Shown here piece by piece: positions 7,358 to 16,297 of a stretch of DNA of 64,000 nt; position 1 is the first letter of the stretch, and each line of letters opens with the position of its first letter. A model generated the notes under the pieces. The model was given only the letters and a program-made list of their open reading frames with translations, had not been told where the DNA came from and ran no database searches. Location of the stretch: positions 1,613,001 to 1,677,000 of the forward strand of contig NZ_CP033043.1 of assembly GCF_003667825.1 (NCBI RefSeq), given 5' to 3'. This stretch comes from Metabacillus litoralis. Lineage in GTDB: Bacteria; Bacillota; Bacilli; Bacillales; Bacillaceae. The position numbers were made by a program, and so were the translations under genes.

Positions 7358-8623
7358 CTAGCTACTTATAATTATGCTTTTACGACGATATACGCTTAAT
7401 ACGATTCCTATTAAAACAGCATTAAACAGAGTTGGCATGAATCCGTAGCTAATAAACGGCAGGGACATTGAAGTCATAGGGAATATCCCAAATACCATTC
7501 CGATATTACTAAACAACTGGACTGCATAAAGTGTTACCGCCCCTACAAGAAGAAGTTTGCCATATGAATCATTTATTTGATGAAAAACAACGACAATTCT
7601 TGCTACGAATAGTGAGAGAATAATGACAAGGATCATGGCAAACATCCAGCCGTAATAATAAGTAAAGGTAACAAAAACAAAATCTGTATGGGCCTGAGGA
7701 ATAAACTCACTTCCTGTTGAGTTTCCAAACCAGCCTGCATTATAAATGAACTCTTTTGCATATAAATAAGGATAACCAGCACCTGTTGCATATTTTTCAG
7801 GGGTTAAAAATCCCAGTATCCGATCTTTTAGATATAAAGGCATATATCTCCAGGATAATCCTGCTATTATAAATAAAAAACTAATCATACCTCCCCAAAT
7901 AATGTAGATTGTTTTTCGATTAAATTTACTCCATCCTAGCATAGAGATGACCATGACAATGTATATGAAGGTTGTAGCTATACTATTTGCAATAAGAAAC
8001 AAATAGGTAGAAACAAAAAATAATAAGGAAAAATGCCACACCTTTAACTTTCTATTATGAAAAAATGAAGCCCATGCAAAGAAAAAAAATTGTACTGCCA
8101 TCAAGCTTTCTAGTGTAATAGGTCCAATTCTTAAAACAGGAAGCCCACCAATAGTGGTGTTTGTGAAGGTCAACATTGAGAAAAGCATCAAAATACCTAG
8201 TGTATAGAAGAACCATCCTAGCTTGATTAACTTTTTATAATCAAATAGCATTAGACCTATAGCTATTAAACTTCCAAGAAAAGTAAAGACGATCTTATAT
8301 GTAATAAAATGTCCTTCGTCCATATAACCTAGTGGAAATAATGGTAAAAAACCTAAACATAAAGTTGTTACTAACAAAATAATACTCAACCAATCTACTC
8401 TCGGTCGATGAATTTTATTAAATTGTCTACCAAGTTCAATCGGACTTCCCATCTGTTCAATGGCCATTTCTTCAGCTTCTGATTCATCTATTCCCTTTTC
8501 CATCCATCCTTTCTTCCCTTGTGTTAAATGAAAATCTAGCTCTTTGGTAACATATTCTCTTGCTTCCTTTGATTTAATATGAGTGGTGACTTCACTTAAG
8601 AAGATATGTTTTTTATTTTTCAT
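7358..8623 (-). CDS. SEDS family (FtsW/RodA/SpoVE) protein with N-terminal permease-prefix domain
   Basis: The 421-residue protein has a soluble N-terminal part (about residues 1-75) with the HLTQGKKGWMEKGIDESEAE pattern of permease-prefix domains, then about ten transmembrane helices. The SEDS glycan-polymerase features are present: AHTDFVFVTF with the presumed catalytic Asp314, and a C-terminal signature FGIFPMTSMSLPFISYGF (about 378-395) in which the usual TG is TS. SEDS proteins polymerise lipid II in the membrane with a class B PBP. No PBP is adjacent. It is the last gene of the operon with the PadR and sigma genes (gap 6 bases), which suggests an inducible wall-repair enzyme. Confidence 0.9.
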   Translation of the reverse strand: MKNKKHIFLSEVTTHIKSKEAREYVTKELDFHLTQGKKGWMEKGIDESEAEEMAIEQMGSPIELGRQFNKIHRPRVDWLSIILLVTTLCLGFLPLFPLGYMDEGHFITYKIVFTFLGSLIAIGLMLFDYKKLIKLGWFFYTLGILMLFSMLTFTNTTIGGLPVLRIGPITLESLMAVQFFFFAWASFFHNRKLKVWHFSLLFFVSTYLFLIANSIATTFIYIVMVISMLGWSKFNRKTIYIIWGGMISFLFIIAGLSWRYMPLYLKDRILGFLTPEKYATGAGYPYLYAKEFIYNAGWFGNSTGSEFIPQAHTDFVFVTFTYYYGWMFAMILVIILSLFVARIVVVFHQINDSYGKLLLVGAVTLYAVQLFSNIGMVFGIFPMTSMSLPFISYGFMPTLFNAVLIGIVLSVYRRKSIIISS

Positions 8624-8629
8624 ATTCCC

Positions 8630-9037
8630 TCACCCCTCTAATAATTCTCTTAACACAACAATTTTTTTTACGCTGTTTTTTTCAGCCTTTTGTAACAGTT
8701 TTTTACCCTTATTATTCAGTTGATAATGTTTTCCTTCTGAGTCATCCCATCTAGTTATTAAACAATTATTATGTTCTAAACGATGCAGCAGAGTATAAAT
8801 AAATCCTTCATTGTCCTCAAATTTAAGGATACCTCGTCCTCGTATGTGCTTTAATAGATCATATCCCGTTTTTTCATGAACAAGAAGCTGCATAACAGCT
8901 AAGAACACTTCATCATCACTACTATTTAGTTTCTTCATTTTATTTCGAACATTATGTTGATGTTTTTCTGTAAATTCCAACTGTTTAAACGCCGTTTTCT
9001 CCATTGACTTTCGAAGCCCTTTTAAACGATCTTCCAT
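8630..9037 (-). CDS. PadR family transcriptional regulator
   Basis: This 135-residue protein has the winged-helix pattern of PadR regulators (EVFLAVMQLLVHEKTGYDLLKHI, then GFIYTLLHRLEHNNCL and GKHYQLNNKGKKLLQ), with an N-terminal charged extension of about 40 residues. In similar operons a PadR-like protein sits between an ECF sigma gene and permease-prefix proteins and probably modulates them. Here it starts 3 bases after the sigma gene stop (ATG with GGAGG) and ends 6 bases before the SEDS gene. An anti-sigma role is possible but not visible in sequence. Confidence 0.9.
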   Translation of the reverse strand: MEDRLKGLRKSMEKTAFKQLEFTEKHQHNVRNKMKKLNSSDDEVFLAVMQLLVHEKTGYDLLKHIRGRGILKFEDNEGFIYTLLHRLEHNNCLITRWDDSEGKHYQLNNKGKKLLQKAEKNSVKKIVVLRELLEG

Positions 9038-9040
9038 TTT

Positions 9041-9574
9041 TTATTCCTCCAAACTGTCTTTTAATAGTTCCTTGGCTCTTTTGAGACGTGTTTTTACAGT
9101 GCTTTCCTTTATTTCTATTAATAAGGCAATTTCTTTAATCAATAACTCTTCGTAATAATAGAGATAAATCACTTCTCGATATTTAATTGGCAGGTTCATC
9201 ACTGCAGATACGAGTCTATGATCTTCGTCTTTTTGTATCAGTGTTTGCTCAATTGTTTCTCTATTGCTCGACGTTTCTATTGATTTCTCTTCTGCAACAA
9301 TTACGTTTTTGTTGTACCAACTTTTCAGGTAATCTTTACAATGATTAATGGCAATTCTCCATATCCAAGTTCTTAACTTTGATTTTTTATTAAATGTTGG
9401 ATAAGCCTTATAACATTTAATAAAGATCTCCTGTGTTAGGTCCTCAGCTACTGCTTTATTATTTACATAGGAATAGACGAGTTGTAATATTTCCTGGCCG
9501 TACCTTTTCATCATCTCATCAATCACTTCGTCTACATTCTCATTTTGAGTACTTTCTACTGTTATTTCCTGCAC
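9041..9574 (-). CDS. ECF-type sigma-70 family RNA polymerase sigma factor
   Basis: The 177-residue protein has region 2 at about residues 20-85 (LVYSYVNNKAVAEDLTQEIF, then CYKAYPTFNKKSKLRTWIWR and NHCKDYL) and region 4 at about 120-172 (LPIKYREVIYLYYYEEL, IKESTVKTRLKRAKELL). The start is GTG at 9574 with a GGGGGGA site. It is the first gene of a tight three-gene operon with PadR and SEDS genes. No transmembrane anti-sigma factor is next to it, unlike sigW, sigX or sigV loci. A candidate own-type promoter lies at 9600-9624. Confidence 0.92.
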   Translation of the reverse strand: MQEITVESTQNENVDEVIDEMMKRYGQEILQLVYSYVNNKAVAEDLTQEIFIKCYKAYPTFNKKSKLRTWIWRIAINHCKDYLKSWYNKNVIVAEEKSIETSSNRETIEQTLIQKDEDHRLVSAVMNLPIKYREVIYLYYYEELLIKEIALLIEIKESTVKTRLKRAKELLKDSLEE

Positions 9575-9599
9575 ATCTGTCCCCCCTACTTACATCTTA

Positions 9600-9624
9600 G
9601 ACGAAGACCACCTTAAAAAAGTTT
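9600..9624 (-). promoter_or_regulatory. Candidate ECF-type autoregulatory promoter
   Basis: On the minus strand AAAC (9624-9621) is separated by 17 bases from CGTC (9603-9600), the usual layout of Bacillus ECF promoters (AAC near -35, CGTC near -10), about 26 bases before the GTG of the sigma gene. Autoregulation is the inferred meaning. Confidence 0.55.
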
Positions 9625-9658
9625 GTGTTTTTGAGAATTTTATCTAAAACATTCTCCA

Positions 9659-10066
9659 TTGCCTATTTATAATAATAGAATCTCACTTGATAATCTAAAA
9701 ACATTCTTTATGCTACATCATTCAGAACTTGTGTTTTTTAACAATTTCTATCCAAAAATTTCTAAAACTCCCCAAAAACCTTACCATGTTATCGTATTAT
9801 TTAATAAGTATTTTTTACTATTTCCTTCAGACATAAAGAAAGTGAGGGTAACACTAGTGAATGATGAGCAGATCATAACTATGTTAGAAACACTCAGAAA
9901 ATATAAAGAATGTGAAATTACACATCGAATTCAAAATCACCTCATTAAATTTAATGAAAAATCGAACCGTTTTGAAATAACTAATTTGGAAACCGATTGT
10001 ACAAAAAGTTATGAAGAAATTAGCGAGATTTCTAATGTAATCAATAGAATGATACAAAATATCTGA
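9659..10066 (+). CDS. Unknown 135-aa protein (weak start)
   Basis: An open frame of 135 codons begins with TTG and has plausible amino-acid composition, with Lys/Glu/Ile-rich helices in the second half (EQIITMLETLRKYKECEITH). No recognisable family, signal peptide or membrane segment was found. There is no ribosome site upstream of the TTG and none for the ATG at codon 18, so it could be the tail of a decayed gene. It is divergent from the ECF sigma operon and lies beside its promoter. A hairpin lies at 10094. Confidence 0.4.
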   Translation: MPIYNNRISLDNLKTFFMLHHSELVFFNNFYPKISKTPQKPYHVIVLFNKYFLLFPSDIKKVRVTLVNDEQIITMLETLRKYKECEITHRIQNHLIKFNEKSNRFEITNLETDCTKSYEEISEISNVINRMIQNI

Positions 10067-10093
10067 TGACTAAAACTGATGTGATAAAAGAAA

Positions 10094-10117
10094 TCATTCC
10101 TTCCTACGAAGGAATGA
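10094..10117. repeat. Perfect 10-bp inverted repeat hairpin
   Basis: TCATTCCTTC (10094-10103) pairs perfectly with GAAGGAATGA (10108-10117) around a CTAC loop. No good T-run follows on the plus strand. T-rich sequence follows on the minus strand. It could be a weak terminator or a processing site after the frame at 9659. Confidence 0.5.
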
Positions 10118-10239
10118 ACCTACACCCTGTTCTTTTGACACAATTGTTAATTCTTAAGAGCTTTTTGTTTTAGAGTTGTCGTTTGCATCTTCGTATGTAA
10201 TTTTGTATATCTTTATAAAAATCAGGTAAAAATAAGGAT

Positions 10240-10689
10240 ATGAACTCAAATCAAAAATTCTATTATAAAGCAGATACACACGGAATAATAAAATTTATGT
10301 TATGGATCTACATTCTTACCTTTTCAGTAGGAATACTTACCTTTTATTTAAGAGATGAGTTAACACAAGGAAATTTTTATTTCTTCACGAAAACAAGTTT
10401 CATCTATCTTATTTTTTGTTTTCTTTTATATTGGGCAATTAAAAGTCAAAAGTTAATACTAGTAGAAGATCATTTAATTCTTACCATTTTTGGATGGAAT
10501 CGATATAAAATATCCATTCATGATATCGAAAAGTGCGAATATGGAAAAATAAATGGTGAAAAAGTAATTCAAATCACTCTAAACAAAAAGCTAAAATGTG
10601 CTTTCCCCTATTATCCATTTCAAAAAGCTTGGGAAGAAATAAGTGTGACGATTAAAGAAAAAAACAAAAGCATTCAGTTATATTTATAA
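10240..10689 (+). CDS. Membrane protein with C-terminal PH-like half
   Basis: The 149-residue protein has two transmembrane helices (about residues 18-38 and 50-68), followed by a strand-rich cytoplasmic half (LILVEDHLILTIFGWNRYKISIHDIEKCEYG). That resembles the short bacterial PH-type domains found behind paired helices, though the family cannot be named. An ATG at 10240 is preceded closely by AAGGA (spacing is short). It is a single-gene unit followed by a strong terminator at 10754. Confidence 0.65.
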   Translation: MNSNQKFYYKADTHGIIKFMLWIYILTFSVGILTFYLRDELTQGNFYFFTKTSFIYLIFCFLLYWAIKSQKLILVEDHLILTIFGWNRYKISIHDIEKCEYGKINGEKVIQITLNKKLKCAFPYYPFQKAWEEISVTIKEKNKSIQLYL

Positions 10690-10753
10690 ATTTGTTCTTA
10701 CATGCCCCTGCCTCTAAGTTAAATTCATCTATTTCTACATCTTAAACGGAAAG

Positions 10754-10790
10754 AAGCACCAATCCCACCTTCTGGGATTGGTGCTTTTAT
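10754..10790 (+). terminator. Rho-independent terminator
   Basis: Fourteen-base arms AAGCACCAATCCCA (10754-10767) and its complement (10773-10786) enclose a five-base loop, followed by TTTTAT. It ends the plus-strand gene at 10240-10689. Confidence 0.9.
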
Positions 10791-10801
10791 CTGATAAAAA
10801 A

Positions 10802-10960
10802 CTAAATCTTATTTGATAATGGTACTTGAAAGATAAAGGTTTTCCCCTAATTTTGAATACTTTCAACTAACATTGATCCGTTGTGATTGTTTTCAATAAT
10901 ATTTTTATTTTTAGTCATCATCAATCTAGCCAGTTCCACTCATTAAAATATCTTCTTTAG
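10802..10960 (-). pseudogene. 3' remnant of a sensor histidine kinase
   Basis: Within the 400-base gap 10690-11088 the minus strand reads SGTG in one frame, then LARLMMTKNKNIIENNHNGS and MLVESIQN in another. After an in-frame TAG comes GKTFIFQVPLSNKI and a stop at 10802. This reproduces the end of a HATPase_c domain (G-T-G-L-..-MTK-NIIENNHNG, VES, GTTF-F-PLS). The 5' part of the kinase is gone, and at least one frameshift and one stop are present. I see no response regulator nearby. Confidence 0.5.
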
Positions 10961-11088
10961 TATTCATACTCTTATCCTTTTTTATTTTTAGTCCTATTTA
11001 GATTAACGCTAATTTGTCTAAAATTAAACCTATAATTAAGTATTGCCTATTTAAATAATGGAATCTACCATCGAAAGTTCACTTCGGT

Positions 11089-11445
11089 TTATACACTTTT
11101 TTGCTGTATTAGACCAAAACCCAGTCCAACAGGGTCTATCAAGTAGGCTAGATAAAAGTGATCAAATTCCATTTTATCCCTTACAATGACAGCGCCATTG
11201 TTTTTAGCTTTCATTATTGCATCGTCTATTGAATCTACTTCAATTTGTATTCGAGTTCCATGAGGAAAATCATTGGGTCCCCTCGCTATTCCGCCATTAA
11301 TTCCAGGTACATCATTATTTCCTGTTGTCATACTCCAATAATCCCATTGAGGGTCTGCAACTTCCCAGCCAAAAACGTTAGAATAAAAGTCAGCTGCTTT
11401 TTCAGGTTCTTGACTATTTAATTCAAATCCAATTACTCTAGGCAT
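11089..11445 (-). CDS. VOC family protein (glyoxalase-like)
   Basis: The 118-residue protein fits the lactoylglutathione-lyase-like VOC group: an IGFELNSQEPEKAADFYSNV opening, FGWEV, a G-x-NGGI segment in the middle, IQIEVDSIDDAI, and a C-terminal YLAYLIDPVGLGFGLIQ. This subgroup is often described as bleomycin-resistance-like or as a small-molecule dioxygenase. The substrate is unknown. ATG at 11445 with AGAAGGAA upstream. Confidence 0.9.
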   Translation of the reverse strand: MPRVIGFELNSQEPEKAADFYSNVFGWEVADPQWDYWSMTTGNNDVPGINGGIARGPNDFPHGTRIQIEVDSIDDAIMKAKNNGAVIVRDKMEFDHFYLAYLIDPVGLGFGLIQQKSV

Positions 11446-11694
11446 TACAATTCCTTCTTTCTCTAAAAATATTTTAATTAATATAAATTAATTTCCATAT
11501 TTTAAAGGAGATACCTCTTTTTTTGTTACTCGTTATTGAAGGAAAAATATCATATTCATTCATTCTTATGAAATAATAAATATTCCTGTAACTAAGGAAT
11601 TTTCAGAATAGATTTTCTTTTTAAAATAACTTATAATAAAAAAGGTTTGTGTATAAAAACACTTGTGATCACACCCTAAAAGGAGGTAGATAAA

Positions 11695-12117
11695 ATGACA
11701 ATACAACAGGAAATTACAGTAGAAACAAACGTTCAAGCGCCCGTTGAAAAGGTGTGGACGTTTTGGACAGATCCAATACATATTACAAAATGGAACTTTG
11801 CTTCAGATGAATGGCACTCTCCTTTTGCTGAGAACGATTTAAGAGAAGGTGGAAAATTCACTTCAAGAATGGAAGCAAAAGATGGTAGCTTTGGCTTTGA
11901 TTTTGGTGGAGTTTATGATGAAATAAAATTACATGAGGTAATCGCTTATACAATGGAGGATGGCAGAAAAGTAAGAATCTCTTTTAAGGACAGAGCAGGT
12001 GAAACTGAAATAATTGAAACTTTTGATGCAGAAACTAGTCATTCCATTGAGGTACAACAGCAAGGATGGCAAGCGATCTTAAATAATTTTAAAAAATATG
12101 TAGAAACAAACAAATAA
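11695..12117 (+). CDS. SRPBCC (AHSA1-type) protein
   Basis: The 140-residue protein is a START-like SRPBCC fold member of the AHSA1/YndB type. Its opening is VETNVQAPVEKVWTFWTDP, followed by ITKWNFASDEWHSPF, FDFGGVYDEI, and the C-terminal helix QGWQAILNNFKKYVE. These proteins bind hydrophobic ligands in a helix-grip cavity, and many are uncharacterised. A very good AAAGGAGG site lies ahead of the ATG. It is a single gene between a minus-strand VOC gene and a broken dehydrogenase. Confidence 0.9.
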   Translation: MTIQQEITVETNVQAPVEKVWTFWTDPIHITKWNFASDEWHSPFAENDLREGGKFTSRMEAKDGSFGFDFGGVYDEIKLHEVIAYTMEDGRKVRISFKDRAGETEIIETFDAETSHSIEVQQQGWQAILNNFKKYVETNK

Positions 12118-12205
12118 AATAAATCTCTATTCAACCCTTTTAATCCTTCAAAATTATAGGTGGGGTATCTGTTATTAATATAGATCTACAGACACCTCCA
12201 TTTTC

Positions 12206-12968
12206 TCATTTAATTTTACTTCTAAGATAATCCTCGAATGTAAATTTGCCCATTTTCCGAAGAGAATTGGTATTCTCCCCATCAGAAAAAGCCTTAAAAA
12301 GTTTTCCTAGAAAAGATATGCTTAACACCTTCTTATTCTCGTTATTTATTTTGATTTTTAAGTCAGCCATTTCTTTTAATGTTACAAGATCAGGACCACC
12401 GAAATCCTCTATTTTACCTTGAGGACCTTTATCGACTATACCTATTAGATGATTGCAAATTCATTTACATCCACGCTTTGACATTTAATGTTACCTGGAA
12501 CAATATATCTTTTAAGAACAGATCTTGATAGAAATAATTCATCGATAAAATGGTGGAACTGAGTGGCACGTACAATCGTATGTGGGATCGTACTATTTTT
12601 CAGCAAAATTTCTGCTTCAAGTTTATGTTTATAATAGTTTAATGGTATTTCATCTATCCCAACAATTGAAGGATAAATAAAATGTTTTATGTGTTTTGCT
12701 CTTCTTAATAACTCATTAAAACCTGAAACCTCAACAACCTTTGTATGCTTATTCGGACTTGTAGCTGAGTGAATAATAACATCCACATCTCTTTTACTGC
12801 TTCTTCTAAGCCTTCACCTGAAAATAAATCGCTATAAATCCACTCGAAATGCTCATTTCCTTTAGGCTTATTTCTAGAAGTTATTTTAACTTTATAATCG
12901 GAACCTTTTAATTGATTAAGTAAAGCAGAACCAAGATGACCTGTTGAACCAGTAACAAGTATCCTCAA
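12206..12968 (-). pseudogene. Frameshifted NmrA-like NAD(P)-binding oxidoreductase
   Basis: Reading from an ATG at 12968, MRILVTGSTGHLGSALL carries the Rossmann glycine motif. The frame breaks after EEAVK: a GAGATG where GATG is expected (a two-base GA duplication) would restore AVKDVDVIIHSATSPNKH. A second break follows VNEFA: adding one A to the run restores ANHLIGIVDKGPQGKIEDFG, which continues to a stop at 12206 (…DYLRSKIK). With both repairs the product is about 253 residues, the normal length for this SDR group. The net excess of one base fits +2 and -1. Confidence 0.85.
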
Positions 12969-13013
12969 CTACAACACTCCTACTTTTAAAAATACTCAAT
13001 CATGTAAACACAA

Positions 13014-13484
13014 TTATTCCCTTTCTCTTGCTCGTTGTGTATCTCTAATATTTTTTTGTACGGTAATCGCAGCAAACAAAGAAAGTGCAAAAGCCATAGC
13101 ATAAAAACCCTTTTCACTAAGTGTGATACTAGTAGCATTGTATAGTCCAATTGCGATTAACGATATTGCAATAACCAATGCTAACCAACTAATACCATAA
13201 TAAATGTTCGTAACAGGTATTCCTTCATCTTTATCTCTTACTGCCTTTTGCAAGGATATTGCTGCATATAATCCAAATACTAAAATAGCAAAATAATACC
13301 CTTTTTCATTCAATTGCATTGTTGCATTGAACAGGCCAATTAAATAAGCCGTTACACCAATTAATAATGCTGACCAAGAAGCCCCCTTGAAAGCAGCAGT
13401 TGGCTCACCCTCCACTCTTTTTATTTCGATTTTATGTTCCTCCGGTTCATTTTTTTCTAGCATTCCTTCTTTATTGTTTAACAA
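13014..13484 (-). CDS. YiaA/YiaB family inner membrane protein
   Basis: The 156-residue protein has two repeats of the YiaA/YiaB domain: A-F-x-G-A-SW, two helices and [19 protein letters not shown] (about residues 30-82), then [19 protein letters not shown] and [19 protein letters not shown] (about 94-145). Four transmembrane helices are predicted. The function is unknown. In enterobacteria yiaAB is linked to stress phenotypes. The start is TTG at 13484 after GGGAGGGG. It is probably monocistronic. Confidence 0.88.
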   Translation of the reverse strand: MLNNKEGMLEKNEPEEHKIEIKRVEGEPTAAFKGASWSALLIGVTAYLIGLFNATMQLNEKGYYFAILVFGLYAAISLQKAVRDKDEGIPVTNIYYGISWLALVIAISLIAIGLYNATSITLSEKGFYAMAFALSLFAAITVQKNIRDTQRARERE

Positions 13485-13660
13485 TGTAACCCCTCCCGTA
13501 TACTTTTATAAATACTATAACCCACTTAAATAAATATATTTTAGAGTTATAGATACTAAACTCAAATTGACACGAGGAATGAATAAACAATTCATATCAT
13601 ACTCGTATCCAGAGTCAAAAACTTTTTCAAAGGCTTCCTGCTATTATTAAATAACTCCTT

Positions 13661-13882
13661 TTACATACGAAGACCTTTATTATGTTCTGAAAAATGATCA
13701 CGTTGATCTTTTTTTAATGCTAAGTATAAAGCAGCTAGCCAACCGAACAAACTCCAGCCTAAGAAGATATTTATAAAATAAATGAGTGTTTTGTTATACT
13801 TGTTTTTCTTACTGGCTATGAAACTTGGGATAAAATAAATAGAACCTATTAAAATTAAAGGTAAAATGTTTATGAATTCCAA
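13661..13882 (-). CDS. Superinfection-immunity family small membrane protein
   Basis: This 73-residue protein with two transmembrane helices matches the family named after phage T4 Imm: LPLILIGSIYFIPSFIASKK followed by NIFLGWSLFGWLAALYLALK. The pattern is common in bacterial genomes outside phages, where it is often just a small membrane protein. A direct anti-phage role should not be assumed. The start is TTG at 13882 behind GGGAGAG. The 257 bases upstream show no gene. Confidence 0.8.
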   Translation of the reverse strand: MEFINILPLILIGSIYFIPSFIASKKNKYNKTLIYFINIFLGWSLFGWLAALYLALKKDQRDHFSEHNKGLRM

Positions 13883-14139
13883 AAAGTAAACTCTCCCTCA
13901 TGCAATTAGTTCATCTTATATAGTGAATAATTAATACCCTTGTCATAATTATGCATTCTGCATACATTAGTATTATAAATAAATGAATTGGAAATAATAT
14001 AGTTAATTATAACTAAATATAAAAGACATCATACTATTAACCTAGATAAAAACACTCACTTACTATGGAGATAGAAAAACTTTATGAGTATGAGTTTTAT
14101 GAAGCCCTTATTATAGGTTTTCATAAACTTTGGTAAATC

Positions 14140-15120
14140 TTAGTTATTATCTTCCACATTTATAACCACATTTCCTTTTTTGTGACCTTTCTCTACATAT
14201 CTATGAGCTTCCACAATCTCATCAAACGAATAATATCTGTCAACAAGTACTTTTAATTTCCCCATTTCTACAAGTTCCTTAAGGAAGTTTAATGCTTCTG
14301 AAGTTTCAGGTGAATTTCTGCTCAGCAATAATTTCTTGTTGGTAGTCATTTTAGTCCATAGCATTTGAGCATTCGGTAGCGGATCAGTGACATTTATGTA
14401 GGTACCGTTTTTCTTTAACAATTTAATACAGACTGAAAAAGAGCTCTTGTTTACAGCTTCAAAGATGACATCATATGTTTCGTCTATATTAGCAAAATCC
14501 TCTGCGGTATAATCAATGACTTTATCAGCTCCCAAAGATTTTACTAACTCCAAATTACTGGTACTGCATACCCCTGTAACGTTTGCTCCGAGATATTTCG
14601 CAATCTGAACTGCATAGCTTCCTACACTACCTGAAGCACCATAGACTAAGACATCATGACCACTCTTTATACCTGCTTTCCTAAGAAAATACAATGCTGT
14701 TCGAGCTCCAATAGGAATAGCTGCAGCTTCTCCAAAGGATATATTGGACGGCTTTATAGCTACAGGTCCATCTTCCTTTAAACATTTGTATTCTGCATAA
14801 GCACCAAAATCAGTTAAGGTCGCTGCAAAAACTTGATCTCCTTTCTTGAATTTTTTAACATTTTTACCAATCGATTCAACTTCTCCTGCTAACTCCATTC
14901 CTAATATCTCTTTTTTGGGTTGTCTCAAACCAAGCGTTATCCGTGCAGGTAGCCAAAAAGCAGGTGGAACAGTAAAACTCCGTGACCGAATATCTGCAAC
15001 CGTTACAGTTGTGGCTTTTACTTTCACTAAAATTTCATTATCTTTTGGAATAGGTTTTTTTACCTGTTTCACTTTAAGGACATCTGGGGGACCGTACCTA
15101 CTATACACAATCGCTTTCAT
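14140..15120 (-). CDS. NAD(P)-dependent alcohol dehydrogenase / quinone oxidoreductase-like (MDR)
   Basis: The 326-residue protein is a medium-chain reductase. The N-terminal GroES-like part opens with MKAIVYSRYGPPDVLKVKQV and has GMELAGEVESIGKNVKKFKKGDQVFAA. The Rossmann part has VLVYGASGSVGSYAVQIAKYLG (about 155-176) and VTGVCSTSNLELVKSLGADKVIDY. The structural zinc cysteines are absent, which points to the zinc-independent quinone oxidoreductase type. The ATG follows GAGGTGAG. An upstream in-frame TTG is ignored. It is a single-gene unit. Confidence 0.9.
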   Translation of the reverse strand: MKAIVYSRYGPPDVLKVKQVKKPIPKDNEILVKVKATTVTVADIRSRSFTVPPAFWLPARITLGLRQPKKEILGMELAGEVESIGKNVKKFKKGDQVFAATLTDFGAYAEYKCLKEDGPVAIKPSNISFGEAAAIPIGARTALYFLRKAGIKSGHDVLVYGASGSVGSYAVQIAKYLGANVTGVCSTSNLELVKSLGADKVIDYTAEDFANIDETYDVIFEAVNKSSFSVCIKLLKKNGTYINVTDPLPNAQMLWTKMTTNKKLLLSRNSPETSEALNFLKELVEMGKLKVLVDRYYSFDEIVEAHRYVEKGHKKGNVVINVEDNN

Positions 15121-15343
15121 CAACTCACCTCATATTCGTTTTATTCTTTAATAAGATACGATTATTACGAATAATTAGACCATAATCCAATAACTATAAC
15201 TGTTCTGAACTGAATCTGAAACTTAATACATATCATTCTCTTTAATCCTGGATAAGGTAAAGGGAATATTTATTGGGTAACTACTATAAAAATCATCCAT
15301 CATCCGATTTTTCTTTTATAATAAAGACAGAAAGGAGAGTATA

Positions 15344-16297
15344 ATGTTATACATACTTTTTGCATTAATTGCATTATGGTTATTGACATCATTTTTTTCT
15401 TATTATTTGTTCTATTTACTAACCTTCTCCGTTTGCTCTATTGGAATCCTCGCGATATTTTTTTGGAAAATTGTCTGGGACGGGATGTATAAACAATATC
15501 GTCTAAGGACAGATCCTTCCTATAAGAAGAAAATGGATAGTTATAAAGAAAGAAAGCGAAACGAGAAAGTAAAAAGTCTGCGGAAATTGTCAGCATACCA
15601 AAAATGGAAAAGCATAGTAAAAGAAAAGCTCTTTAACGTTTTCTCTTGGGTGCTGGCGGCTTGTATCTTTTTAGGAATCCCGATAGGAGCTTTTGCCATT
15701 GGAGGTTCCTTTCTGCTTGATTTTCCAGCCTATCTCTTCGGCAAAACAGAAACTGTGACCGGCTACGTATCACATTATGATGAGGTTTCAGGTCGAAAAT
15801 CACTTCCATATACTTTAGTTGAAATAAATAATGTGAGCTATGTTTTATCTCATCATGAGAGGTTTTCTATAGGAGATAAAGTGAAAATTGACTATTTGCC
15901 TCATACGAAAATCATTAGGAATTTTAATCTATTAGAAGAGCGACAAATCCAATCAGACGTATCGGTTAAACAAGCAGATCCAACGGTAATTAACAATCGG
16001 GTGACTGGTTCATGGGAGTATACAAATGAGGATGAGTATATGTCATTCCTTTTTTCCGAAACGGGTTTAGCCAATTTGGGAGAAATTAAGGGTGAAGAAG
16101 GAATATTTTATTATGGTAGCTGGGAGTATGACGAGAAAGCAAAGCTCATTACATTTAATGTAGACGATGCTGAAAATATTTCCTGGGAGCCGGTAAACCA
16201 TCCGGATAAAATTAAAATACAGGTTCTTTCGATTGCTGATGATTCATTGGAAGTCGAGTATCATCAGCAGAATATTCGCTTTAGAAAATTATGGTAG
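15344..16297 (+). CDS. Membrane protein of unknown function, DUF3592-like middle
   Basis: The 317-residue protein has two N-terminal hydrophobic segments (about 4-24 and 28-45). A basic linker of about 60 residues, rich in Tyr and Lys, comes next, then a third helix (about 102-122). A strand-rich part (TVTGYVSHYDEVSGRKSL, GDKVKIDYLPHTKIIR) resembles DUF3592 modules. The last 85 residues form another beta domain (GSWEYTNEDEYMSFLFSETG). No catalytic motif is seen. AGAAAGGAG lies before the ATG at 15344. Confidence 0.75.
   Translation: MLYILFALIALWLLTSFFSYYLFYLLTFSVCSIGILAIFFWKIVWDGMYKQYRLRTDPSYKKKMDSYKERKRNEKVKSLRKLSAYQKWKSIVKEKLFNVFSWVLAACIFLGIPIGAFAIGGSFLLDFPAYLFGKTETVTGYVSHYDEVSGRKSLPYTLVEINNVSYVLSHHERFSIGDKVKIDYLPHTKIIRNFNLLEERQIQSDVSVKQADPTVINNRVTGSWEYTNEDEYMSFLFSETGLANLGEIKGEEGIFYYGSWEYDEKAKLITFNVDDAENISWEPVNHPDKIKIQVLSIADDSLEVEYHQQNIRFRKLW

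Noticed and set aside
11566..11781. Minus-strand 71-codon frame
   Set aside because: Overlaps the strong start and ribosome site of the SRPBCC gene on the other strand. Its amino-acid pattern is not protein-like.
13661..13882. Superinfection-immunity gene as an anti-phage defence
   Set aside because: The family name comes from phage T4, but most bacterial members are of unknown role. No defence genes lie nearby, so it was not raised as a finding.
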